DNA of 64,000 nt from Streptomyces sp. Q6 (GTDB lineage: Bacteria > Actinomycetota > Actinomycetes > Streptomycetales > Streptomycetaceae), in the NCBI RefSeq assembly GCF_036967205.1, contig NZ_CP146022.1, forward strand, positions 496,001-560,000. Reading direction: 5' to 3'. The translations under genes and the position numbers were made by a program. The notes under the pieces are model-generated. The model ran no database searches and was not told the origin of the DNA. It saw nothing but the letters and a program-made list of their open reading frames with translations. Positions 51,753-59,020 of the stretch are shown here, piece after piece. Position 1 is the stretch's first letter; each line of letters starts with the position of its first letter.

Positions 51753-51796
51753 GATAGGCGATGCTAATGATAGGTTCACGCACAACCATTAAGGTT
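51753..51796. promoter_or_regulatory. AT-rich operator-like region between CGNR and pdxH
   Basis: Two ATGATAGG copies lie 18 bp apart near 51753 and 51771. Two overlapping inverted repeats follow: GGTT-N7-AACC (51773-51787) and AACC-ATTAA-GGTT (51784-51796). This is the only strongly AT-rich island nearby and separates divergent genes, so it is probably the CGNR operator. Confidence 0.5.
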
Positions 51797-51841
51797 GCGC
51801 TTCCCGCACACCGGTGAGCCCAGGAGAGGGGCCGGCACGTC

Positions 51842-52495
51842 ATGGACGATCTGCGTCGACTACTGCGCGGCATCGAGGTGTTCGCGGGCGAACTGCCCAC
51901 CTTCGACCCGGTGGCGACACCCGCCACGCCCGCCGAACTGTTCGCCGACTGGCTGGTCGGCGCGCTGGACGCGGGGGTCCCCGAGCCGCACGCGATGACC
52001 CTGTCCACGGCGGGCGAGGACGGGAACCCGCAGGCGCGCGTGCTGATCCTGAAGGCGGTGACCGCCGACGGCTGGCAGTTCGCCTCGGACGGTGGCAGCG
52101 TCAAGGCCCGCGATCTCGCCGCGCGCCCGTACGCGGCCCTGACGTTCTACTGGCCGCGGCCGGCCCGGCAGGTGCGGGTGCGCGGGCCGGTCGTCGCGGA
52201 GGCCGCCGAGGCGAGCGCGGCCGACTTCCGGGCGCGGGGTGCGGGCGCCCGCGCGGAGTCGCTGCTCGGGCGGCAGTCGCGCCCACTGGCGGACCTCGCG
52301 GAGCGGGACGCGGCGGTCGACGCGGCGCGGGCCCGGCTGGCCGAGGACCCGGAGCAGGTGGCGCCGGGCTGGACGCTGCACACGGTGCGCCCGGAGTCGG
52401 TGGAGTTCTGGCAGGGCGACAAGGAGCGCAGGCACACCCGTCTCACGTATCTGCGGACGGGCGACGGCTGGCGCAAGCAGTTGCTGTGGCCGTGA
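51842..52495 (+). CDS. pdxH: Pyridoxamine/pyridoxine 5'-phosphate oxidase
   Basis: A 217-aa PdxH-family enzyme. EPHAMTLSTAGEDGNPQARVLILKAVTADGWQFASDG carries the FMN-phosphate region. AALTFYWPRPARQVRVRGPV is the canonical YWP..RQVRVRG substrate/FMN segment, and the C-terminal WRKQLLWP resembles the RLxP tail. It oxidises pyridoxamine or pyridoxine phosphate to PLP. PLP supply is noteworthy because the window holds a PLP-dependent alpha-oxoamine synthase, but no link is proved. The ATG follows CCAGGAGAGGGG. It is divergent from the CGNR regulator and overlaps the LRR gene by 4 bp. Confidence 0.85.
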   Translation: MDDLRRLLRGIEVFAGELPTFDPVATPATPAELFADWLVGALDAGVPEPHAMTLSTAGEDGNPQARVLILKAVTADGWQFASDGGSVKARDLAARPYAALTFYWPRPARQVRVRGPVVAEAAEASAADFRARGAGARAESLLGRQSRPLADLAERDAAVDAARARLAEDPEQVAPGWTLHTVRPESVEFWQGDKERRHTRLTYLRTGDGWRKQLLWP

Positions 52496-53214
52496 CCGAG
52501 GGCACGCTCTCGTACTGGCGGGCCGGCCTGGACTCCGTGCCCGACGAGGTGTGGCGGCACCCCGCGCTGGAGGTCCTGCTCCTGCCCGACAACCGGCTGA
52601 CGGAGCTGCCCGCCCGGATCGGGACCCTGTCCCGGCTGCACACCCTGGACGTCGGCCACAATCAACTGATCTCCGTCCCGGGGCAGTTGGGTGAACTGAC
52701 CGGGCTCTCCCGCTTCCTGTACCTGCACGACAACCGGCTCACGGAGCTGCCGGACTCGCTCGGCGCGCTCACCTCGCTGGCCTATCTGAACGTCGGCGAG
52801 AACCGGCTGACGGCCCTGCCCGCGACGCTCGGCTCTTTGGCGGGTCTCGTCGAGCTGCGCGCCCAGCACAACCGGCTCACGGAGCTGCCCGACACCGTGG
52901 GCGGCCTGACGTCCCTGCGGGAGCTGTGGCTGCGCGGCAATCTTCTGACCGGACTCCCCCTGTCCGTACGGGGGTTGCACGCGCTGCGGGAGGTCGAGCT
53001 GCGGGAGAACCGGCTCGACGCGGTGCCCGAGGTGCTGCGCGGGCTGCCGCTCCTGCGCCGCCTGGATCTGCGGAGCAACGACCTGCGCGTCCTGCCGGAC
53101 TGGATCGCCGAGCTGCCCGCCCTGGACAAGCTCGACCTGCGCTGGAACGACGTACGCGTCGCGCCCGGCCTGCTCGCGGAGCTGACCGGGCGAGGTTGCG
53201 TGGTGCTGCGGTAG
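52492..53214 (+). CDS. Leucine-rich-repeat protein
   Basis: A 240-aa protein consisting almost entirely of 23-residue leucine-rich repeats. About nine are visible, with the pattern LPxxLGxLxxLxxLxxxxNxLTxLP (LEVLLLPDNRLTELPARIGTL, LHTLDVGHNQLISVP, LSRFLYLHDNRLTELP). It is like plant and Xanthomonas LRR proteins; no signal peptide or kinase is attached. Probably a protein-protein interaction scaffold. It begins with GTG in a GTGA overlap with pdxH, so the two are translationally coupled, an odd partnership. The sequence is ordinary high-GC. Confidence 0.85.
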   Translation: MTEGTLSYWRAGLDSVPDEVWRHPALEVLLLPDNRLTELPARIGTLSRLHTLDVGHNQLISVPGQLGELTGLSRFLYLHDNRLTELPDSLGALTSLAYLNVGENRLTALPATLGSLAGLVELRAQHNRLTELPDTVGGLTSLRELWLRGNLLTGLPLSVRGLHALREVELRENRLDAVPEVLRGLPLLRRLDLRSNDLRVLPDWIAELPALDKLDLRWNDVRVAPGLLAELTGRGCVVLR

Positions 53215-53222
53215 CCGGTCCG

Positions 53223-54130
53223 TCAGTCCTTGGGCTCGGCGGGCGGCACGACCGCGACCGGGGCGGCGGCGTGCAGCAGGACGGCCTGGGTGACCGACCC
53301 CAGCATCGGGGCGGGGCGGGTGAGGCGCCGGCGGTGCCGGCCGACGACGACCAGCTCCGCCTCCCGTGAGTTCTCCACCAGGTGGCCCGCGGCGTCGCCC
53401 GGCGCGACATAGAGGTCGACCTCGACCTTGGGGTGCGCTTCGCGCAACTCGGCGACGGCCGCGTTCGCCAGGGTGAGCGTCTCGTGCTCCGCGGCGGCCT
53501 GGTCCTGAGCGGTCGGCGTGAAGTCGCCGAACGCCGTCCAGGCGAGCACCGGCCACGGGTACGCGGCCACGACCTGGAGGCGCGCGCCCGTCCGGGCGGC
53601 GTGCGCGAACGCGAAGGCGAGCGTCGTCTCGTCCGGGTCGTCCGTCTGCAGCCCGACGACGACGCGCGGCCCCCGGGGACGGGGGTGTCGCCGTCCACCG
53701 TGCGCTCCGGCGGCACGACGACGACGGGGCAGGCGGAGTCGCGGGCGGCCGCCACACCGTTCGACCCGAGCAGCAGGCTGGCGAAGCCGCCGCGCCCGCG
53801 CGAGCCGAGGACGAGGAGTTGCGCCTCGGCGCTCATCTCGGGCAGCACCGCGGCGGGCAGCCCGTCGCGGCTGATGTACTCCACGGACGGCAGCCCCTCG
53901 CGGCCGTCCAGCGCCTCGCGGATCTCGCCGAGGACCCGGTCGTCCGCGGGTTCCACGGGACCGGCGACGAGGACCGCGGGCTGGAGGTAGGGCGCGTACT
54001 GCCGTACGTGCACGATGCGCAGATCGGCGCCGCGGCCGGCCGCTTCGGTGATCGCCCACTCCAGGGCGCGTCGGCTGTCGTCGGATCCGTCGACCGCGGC
54101 GACGACGGGCAGGGCGTGCGGCGTGCTCAT
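53223..54130 (-). pseudogene. Tandem universal stress protein, frame broken once (53670-53674)
   Basis: Domain 1 (MSTPHALPVVAAVDGSDDSRRALEWAITEAAGRGADLRIVHV) ends with the ATP motif LGSRGRGGFASLLLGSNGVAA and VVVVPPERTVDGDTPVPGG. Domain 2 (PRVVVGLQTDDPDETTLAFAFAHAARTGARLQVVAAY to LVVVGRHRR and SVTQAVLLHAAAPVAVVPP) continues one base out of frame. One more base in the C5 run at 53670-53674 rejoins them as GDTPVPGGPRVVVGLQ. GGAGGGA precedes ATG 54130, with a strong stem-loop just upstream. ATP-binding stress protein; either disabled or affected by a base-call error. Confidence 0.82.
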
Positions 54131-54149
54131 GAGGGTTCCCTCCGACACC

Positions 54150-54168
54150 GGGCACGGTGGCCGTGCCC
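54150..54168. promoter_or_regulatory. 8-bp hairpin/palindrome in the stress-protein leader
   Basis: GGGCACGG-TGG-CCGTGCCC, a perfect inverted repeat 20 bp upstream of ATG 54130 and just before the ribosome site. It could act as an operator or as a structure modulating translation. Confidence 0.5.
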
Positions 54169-54321
54169 TTGTTGACCGGCTGTTCCACTGGCCAGGCTCG
54201 CCGATGGACGGGCCCGAAGACAGGGTCGAAGGTCACGTGTCGGAAGAAACAGTCATGGAAAACGCGGCGACGAGCTCCCTGACGCCCCGCCGCGTCCACG
54301 CCGTGCCGCGCTCCGTCCGCG

Positions 54322-54564
54322 CTACGTCAGGTCGAACTCACCCTCGCGGGCGCCGAGCACGAACGCTCCCCATTCGGCCGGCGTGAAGATGAGCGACGGG
54401 TTCTGCGGACTCCCTCCGTTGCGCATCGCGATGAAGCCCTCCACGAAGGCGATCTGGACATCGCCCAGGCCCCGGCTGCCGGAGCGCCAGTCCGCCTTGC
54501 TCAGATCCAGGTCCGGCTTGTCCCACCCCGTGAGCGGGTGCTGGTCGATGGTGCTTTCGGCCAC
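54322..54564 (-). CDS. DUF397 protein
   Basis: An 80-aa protein with the DUF397 core: ADWRSGSRGLGDVQIAFVEGFIAMRNGGSPQNPSLIFTPAEWGAFVLGAREGEF (as a domain). The W at the start of the module and FTPAEWxAFVLGxR at the end are diagnostic. DUF397 proteins normally pair with an XRE-type regulator (BldB-like modules) and modulate development. No XRE partner is visible here, so it is an orphan. GTG start 54564 behind GGGAGGAG. Confidence 0.85.
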   Translation of the reverse strand: MAESTIDQHPLTGWDKPDLDLSKADWRSGSRGLGDVQIAFVEGFIAMRNGGSPQNPSLIFTPAEWGAFVLGAREGEFDLT

Positions 54565-54648
54565 GTCCGTGCTCCTCCCGGTTCGTCGTCCGTGCGCCAG
54601 CCTAGCGATCGGCCCCGGCCCCGGACAGGCCACGAAGGTGGCCGAGGG

Positions 54649-55827
54649 TCACCGGGTGGGCGGCTCGGCGCCGACGAGCCACATCGAGAAGAACTGGGAA
54701 CCGCCTCCGTAGGCGTGCCCCAGCACCCTGCGTGCCCCGTCCACCTGGTGTTCCCCCGCCTGCCCGCGCACCTGGAGCGCGGCCTCGGCGAAGCGGATCA
54801 TGCCGGAGGCGCCGATGGGATTCGTGGACAGGACGCCGCCCGACATGTTGACGGGGAGGTCCCCGTCGAGTTCCGTGACGCCGGACTCGGTGAGCTTCCA
54901 GCCCTCGCCCTCGTCCGCGAACCCGAGGTTCTCCAGCCACATGGGCTCGTACCAGGAGAACGGCACGTACATCTCGACGGCGTCGATCTGGCGGCGTGGA
55001 TCGGTGATGCCGGCCTGCCGGTAGACGTCGGCGGCGCAGTCCTTCCCGGCCTGCGGGGACACGAAGTCCTTGCCCGCGAAGAGGGTCGGTTCGCTGCGCA
55101 TCGCGCCGCCGAGCAGCCAGGCGGGAGGTTTCGGCGAACGGGCGGCGCCCGCGCGGTCGGTGAGGATCATGGCGCAGGCGCCGTCGGACGACGGGCAGGT
55201 CTCGGAGTAGCGGATCGGGTCCCAGAGCATGGGCGAGGCCTGGACCTTCTCCAGGGTGATGTCGTGCTCGTGGAGGTGGGCGTACGGGTTCTTCAGGGCG
55301 TTGCGCCGGTCCTTGTACGCGACGAGGGAGCCGACGCCGTCGGGCGCTCCGGTCCGCCGCATGTAGGCCCGTACGTGCGGGGCGAAGAATCCGCCGGCGC
55401 CGGCGAGCAGCGGCTGCTGGAAGGGGATCGGCAGCGACAGGCCCCACATCGCGTTGGATTCCGACTGTTTTTCGAAGGCGAGGGTGAGGACCGTGCCGTG
55501 GACGCGGCCCGCGATCAGGTTGGTGGCGACGAGCGCGGTCGAGCCGCCGACGGACCCCGCGGTGTGCACGCGGAGCATGGGCTTGCCGACGGCGCCGAGC
55601 GCGTCGGCGAGGTACAGCTCGGGCATCATGACGCCCTCGAAGAAGTCGGGCGCCTTGCCGATGACGACGGCGTCGATGTCGCCCCACGTCAACTCGGCGT
55701 CGTGCAGAGCTCGTTGGGCGGCTTCCCGGACGAGTCCCGCGAGGGAGACGTCCCGGCGGGCGGCGACGTGCTTGGTCTGGCCGATGCCGACGACGGCCAC
55801 CGGCTCCTTGTGCATCGTGGAGGTCAT
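54649..55827 (-). CDS. Thiolase-fold acyl-CoA acetyltransferase/lipid-transfer protein (392 aa)
   Basis: A thiolase-superfamily subunit. VAVVGIGQTKHVAARRDVSLAGLVREAAQRALHDA is the N-terminal segment of the SCPx/lipid-transfer group. The C-terminal GGVLSTNPIGASGMIRFAEAALQVRG is the usual NxxGG-like loop, here NPIGASG, and VLGHAYGGGSQFFSMWLV is the terminal glycine loop. The nucleophile region reads VHTAGSVGGSTAL with Ser where true thiolases have Cys. It is followed at once by a second, shorter thiolase-fold subunit (4-bp overlap) and a DUF35 protein, as in actinobacterial steroid/acyl-CoA retro-aldolase complexes. It likely acts on a branched acyl-CoA. Confidence 0.85.
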   Translation of the reverse strand: MTSTMHKEPVAVVGIGQTKHVAARRDVSLAGLVREAAQRALHDAELTWGDIDAVVIGKAPDFFEGVMMPELYLADALGAVGKPMLRVHTAGSVGGSTALVATNLIAGRVHGTVLTLAFEKQSESNAMWGLSLPIPFQQPLLAGAGGFFAPHVRAYMRRTGAPDGVGSLVAYKDRRNALKNPYAHLHEHDITLEKVQASPMLWDPIRYSETCPSSDGACAMILTDRAGAARSPKPPAWLLGGAMRSEPTLFAGKDFVSPQAGKDCAADVYRQAGITDPRRQIDAVEMYVPFSWYEPMWLENLGFADEGEGWKLTESGVTELDGDLPVNMSGGVLSTNPIGASGMIRFAEAALQVRGQAGEHQVDGARRVLGHAYGGGSQFFSMWLVGAEPPTR

Positions 55828-56894
55828 CGGGTCTCCTGGGCTGAGTCTTCGAGTACGGCGACCAGGTTCTGTTGCAGGCACGGTCCCGAGGTCGCGTGGG
55901 CGAGCGCCCGGCGGGACTCCCCGCGGTGGATGCGGGCGGCGGCCTCCCCGATGCGGATGAGCCCGGCGGCCATGACGGGGTTGGCGGCGAGCGCGCCGCC
56001 GGACGGGTTGACGCGCACGTCGTCGCCGAGCCGCAGCGCCTTGCGCAGGACGACCTCCTGCGAGGTGAACGGGGCGTGCAACTCGGCGGTGTCGACGGGC
56101 CGTTCGAAGGCTCCGGCGTTCTCGGCGGCGAGCCGTGCGGACGGCGAGTCGGTGAGGTCGCGGACGCCGAGGCTGTGCGCCTCGATGCGGTGGTCGACGC
56201 CGCGGATCCAGGCGGGCCGCTCGCACAGTTCGCGGGCGCGGTCGCCCGCGGCGAGGATCACGGCGGCGGCTCCGTCGCCGATCGGCGGGCAGTCGCCGGT
56301 GCGCAGCGGATGGACGATGTAGTCGCCGTGCGGCACGTCGCCGCCGCGCAGTTGGGCGTGCGGATTGCTCTCGGCGGACCGCCGGCTGCGGGCGGCGACC
56401 CCGGCGAGGGCCGGTTCGTCGGTGTCGCCCGCGTCGATGAGGGCCCGCGCCTGGAGCGCGGCGAGGGCGACGGAGTCGGGCCAGAGCGGGGCGACGTAGT
56501 ACGGGTCGAGCTGGCGGGTCAGCACGTCCCGCACCGACCCCGGCGACGACTTTCCGTAGGCGTAGACGAGCGCGGTGTCGGCCTCGCCGGTCAGGAGCTT
56601 GGTCCACGCCTCGTACAACGCCCAGGCGCCGTCCATCTCGACGTGCGACTCGGAGATCGGGGGCCAGGCGCCCACGCCGTCGAGCGCCATGGTGAAGGAG
56701 AAGGCGCGCCCCGCGAGATAGTCGCTCGATCCCGAGCAGGTGAACCCGATGTCACTGGTCCGCAGGCCGGTGGCGTCGAGGACCTGGTGCAGGACGGGCA
56801 TCAGCATCTCCACCTCCGACTGTTCGTCGGTGGTGCGCCGGTGGTCGGTCTGCCCGAAGGCGACCACGGCGATGTCCCGGATCGGCGGCCGCAT
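55824..56894 (-). CDS. Thiolase-fold lipid-transfer protein, second subunit (356 aa)
   Basis: The partner thiolase-fold subunit. DIAVVAFGQTDHRRTTDEQSEVEMLMPVLHQVLDATGL starts it. CSGSSDYLAGRAFSFTMALDGVGAWPP is the Ltp-type region, and GGALAANPVMAAGLIRIGEAAARI is the glycine loop. Where thiolases have the active Cys this protein has VEMDGAWAL. Its ATG directly follows the stop of the DUF35 gene (TGAATG). It probably forms a heteromeric complex with the neighbouring thiolase-fold and DUF35 proteins. Confidence 0.84.
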   Translation of the reverse strand: MRPPIRDIAVVAFGQTDHRRTTDEQSEVEMLMPVLHQVLDATGLRTSDIGFTCSGSSDYLAGRAFSFTMALDGVGAWPPISESHVEMDGAWALYEAWTKLLTGEADTALVYAYGKSSPGSVRDVLTRQLDPYYVAPLWPDSVALAALQARALIDAGDTDEPALAGVAARSRRSAESNPHAQLRGGDVPHGDYIVHPLRTGDCPPIGDGAAAVILAAGDRARELCERPAWIRGVDHRIEAHSLGVRDLTDSPSARLAAENAGAFERPVDTAELHAPFTSQEVVLRKALRLGDDVRVNPSGGALAANPVMAAGLIRIGEAAARIHRGESRRALAHATSGPCLQQNLVAVLEDSAQETR

Positions 56895-57860
56895 TCAGAT
56901 CAGCTCCTTGTACGTGTCGTAGTCGGCGTCGGGTTCACCGGTCGGCCGGTAGTGGTCGGGGTAGCGGCCGCCCTCGGTCCACACGGGTTCGACGCGCAGG
57001 CCCATGCGGACCTGGTCGTAGGGGATGCCGGCGATGCGCCCGTGCAGGGCGAGATCGGCGCCGTCGAGGGCGATGTGGGCGTAGACGTAGGGCAGTTCGA
57101 TGTCGAGGTTCTTGGCCTTGACGTTGACGATGCAGTACGTGGTGACGGTGCCGGCGGGGCCGACCTCGACCTGGTCGGTGGTGGCGACGCCGCAGGTGGG
57201 GCAGGCGCCGCGGGGCGGGACGTAGACCTTGTGGCAGGAGGGGCAGCGTTCGCCGACGGTGCGGTGCTCCGCGAGGGCGTTGATGTAGCGGCTCTGGGCC
57301 TTGCCGGGCCCGTAGGTGTAGTCGAGCCGGGCGGCGGCGACGATGCCGGTGACGGGGTTCTCGAACTCACCGGTGTGCGGGGCCGGTCGGTCCTGTCCGG
57401 GCGTGCTGTCGTCCGGTTCGAAGCAGGCGATGTCGGTGATGGCGCCGGTACGTTCCTCGGCCCAGCGGACGCGGACGCGCTGTCCGGTGCGCACCGCGTC
57501 CGGGCCCGTGGTGTCGAGGGCGTGCAGGAGGGCGGTGTCGGCGCCGTCGAGCTTGACGAGGACCCAGGCGAAGGGGGTGTCCAGCGGCTGGCCGCGGCGG
57601 GGCTCGGGGTTCCAGGCCCAGGTGGTGACGGTGCCGGTGGTGCCCACCTCCACCAGGTCGCGTAGCTCGTCGGCGGTGACCGGGTCGTACTCGACCGGGG
57701 GCACCAGGACCTCTCCGGCGGTGGTCCGTACGCCGAGGACGGTGCGGTCGCGCAGGCCGCTGAGGAAGGCGGACTGGACGGGGCCCAGGGAGCGGGTGAA
57801 GGGGAACTCCACGACCAGGGGTGCGCGGAGCACCTCCGGCGGTCGGGGGGTGGTGGTCAT
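56895..57860 (-). CDS. DUF35 (OB-fold/zinc-ribbon) acyl-CoA-associated protein
   Basis: A 321-aa protein with two OB-fold-like halves. The first half spans residues ~1-150. A rubredoxin-like zinc ribbon RCPSCHKVYVPPRGACPTCG sits at ~225, followed by an OB-fold (VEVGPAGTVTTYCIVNVKA, DLALHGRIAGIPYDQVRMGLRVEP). DUF35 proteins (ChsH2-type) bind thiolase-fold or hydratase partners and acyl-CoA. The first gene of the three-gene leftward unit, with AAGGAG before ATG 57860. It is preceded by a 166-bp gap to the crotonase. Confidence 0.88.
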   Translation of the reverse strand: MTTTPRPPEVLRAPLVVEFPFTRSLGPVQSAFLSGLRDRTVLGVRTTAGEVLVPPVEYDPVTADELRDLVEVGTTGTVTTWAWNPEPRRGQPLDTPFAWVLVKLDGADTALLHALDTTGPDAVRTGQRVRVRWAEERTGAITDIACFEPDDSTPGQDRPAPHTGEFENPVTGIVAAARLDYTYGPGKAQSRYINALAEHRTVGERCPSCHKVYVPPRGACPTCGVATTDQVEVGPAGTVTTYCIVNVKAKNLDIELPYVYAHIALDGADLALHGRIAGIPYDQVRMGLRVEPVWTEGGRYPDHYRPTGEPDADYDTYKELI

Positions 57861-58026
57861 CGGGGCTCCTTCGTGGTGCGGCTGGGGTGGGGCGGCTGCC
57901 GGGTCGGGGGTGTCGCCGGGTGCGGGTCGTCCGGGGCCGGTGGCGTCGCTGCCCGCGCCTTGAGGGCGTGCGGCTTCGGCGTCGGAGGCGGGCAGCCACG
58001 ACGCGATCCGCACCCGTGGCGCACGG

Positions 58027-58827
58027 TCACTCGCGGCGGAAGACCGCGGGCCGCCGCTCGGCGAACGCCCGGGATCCTTCCTTCGCGTCGGCCGTGTCGA
58101 AGATCGGCCACCCCCGCTTCAGCTCCGCGGCGAGACCGTCCGCCTCGCTCATCTCGGCGGCCTCGTAGACCGACGCCTTGACCGCCTCGACGGCCAACGG
58201 CCCGCAGGCGTTGATCTGTTCGGCGATCTCCAGCGCTGCGGTGAGCGCCGTGCCGTCGGGGACGACGCGGCCCACGAGCCCGATGGCCGCCGCCTCCGCC
58301 GCCGGGTAGGGGCGGCCGGTGAGGAGCATCTCCAGGGCGTGGGTACGCGGGATCTGCCGCGGCAGCCGTACGGTCGAGCCGCCGATCGGGAAGAGACCGC
58401 GCCTGACCTCGTACAGGCCGAACGTCGCCGACTCCGCGGCCACCCGGATGTCGGTGCCCTGAAGGATCTCGGTGCCGCCCGCCACGCAGTGGCCCTCGAC
58501 CGCGGCGATCACCGGCTTGCGCGGCCGGTGGTGGCGCAGCATCGCCTTCCAGTGCAGGTCGGGGTCGGCCTTCAGCCGGTCGCGGTACTGCTCCCCCGCC
58601 ATGCCCTTGCCCGCGAGGGCTTTGAGGTCCATGCCGGCGCAGAACGTCCCTCCGGCGCCGGTGAGCACGATCGAACGGATGTCGTCGTCGGCGTCGGCCG
58701 CCAGCCATCCGTCGTACAGGCCGACGAGCATCGGCAGGGACAAGGCGTTCTTGGCCTCGGGCCTGTTGAGCGTGAGGACGAGCGTCGCGCCCTCGCGCCG
58801 CACGTCGAGATGTTCGGTCCCACTCAT
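58027..58827 (-). CDS. Enoyl-CoA hydratase/isomerase (crotonase) family protein
   Basis: A 266-aa crotonase. The oxyanion-hole loops are GAGGTFCAGMDLKALAGKG and HCVAGGTEIL. The acid/base positions in the second loop are E (GTEIL) and the region FGLYEVRRGLFPIGG, both present, so it is likely active. Reaction: hydration or isomerisation of an enoyl-CoA. It lies leftward, just upstream of the DUF35/thiolase unit, and divergent from the acyl-CoA synthetase. Probably part of one catabolic pathway. Confidence 0.88.
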   Translation of the reverse strand: MSGTEHLDVRREGATLVLTLNRPEAKNALSLPMLVGLYDGWLAADADDDIRSIVLTGAGGTFCAGMDLKALAGKGMAGEQYRDRLKADPDLHWKAMLRHHRPRKPVIAAVEGHCVAGGTEILQGTDIRVAAESATFGLYEVRRGLFPIGGSTVRLPRQIPRTHALEMLLTGRPYPAAEAAAIGLVGRVVPDGTALTAALEIAEQINACGPLAVEAVKASVYEAAEMSEADGLAAELKRGWPIFDTADAKEGSRAFAERRPAVFRRE

Positions 58828-58918
58828 GCCGGTCCTCCAGTCGGTGGAAGCCTCACGACCTTCAAGTCCCTCAGGACGAGAACAGGTTGCAGGAGGGCGC
58901 GGGCCAGTTCAAGAGTTT

Positions 58919-58935
58919 TCTGACAGACAGTCAGA
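58919..58935. promoter_or_regulatory. Candidate TetR-type operator TCTGAC-N5-GTCAGA
   Basis: A perfect 6-5-6 inverted repeat in the 193-bp gap between the divergent crotonase and acyl-CoA synthetase genes. TGAC-N5-GTCA cores are used by several TetR-type fatty-acid and acyl-CoA regulators. The regulator is not in this window. Confidence 0.6.
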
Positions 58936-59020
58936 TTTCTCGTGCGAGGGCCCTTCCGCCTTGCTTCCCCGTCTGCTCTGATGACGGCCACACGAGATGC
59001 GGCCAGGGTCAGGAGGAGCG

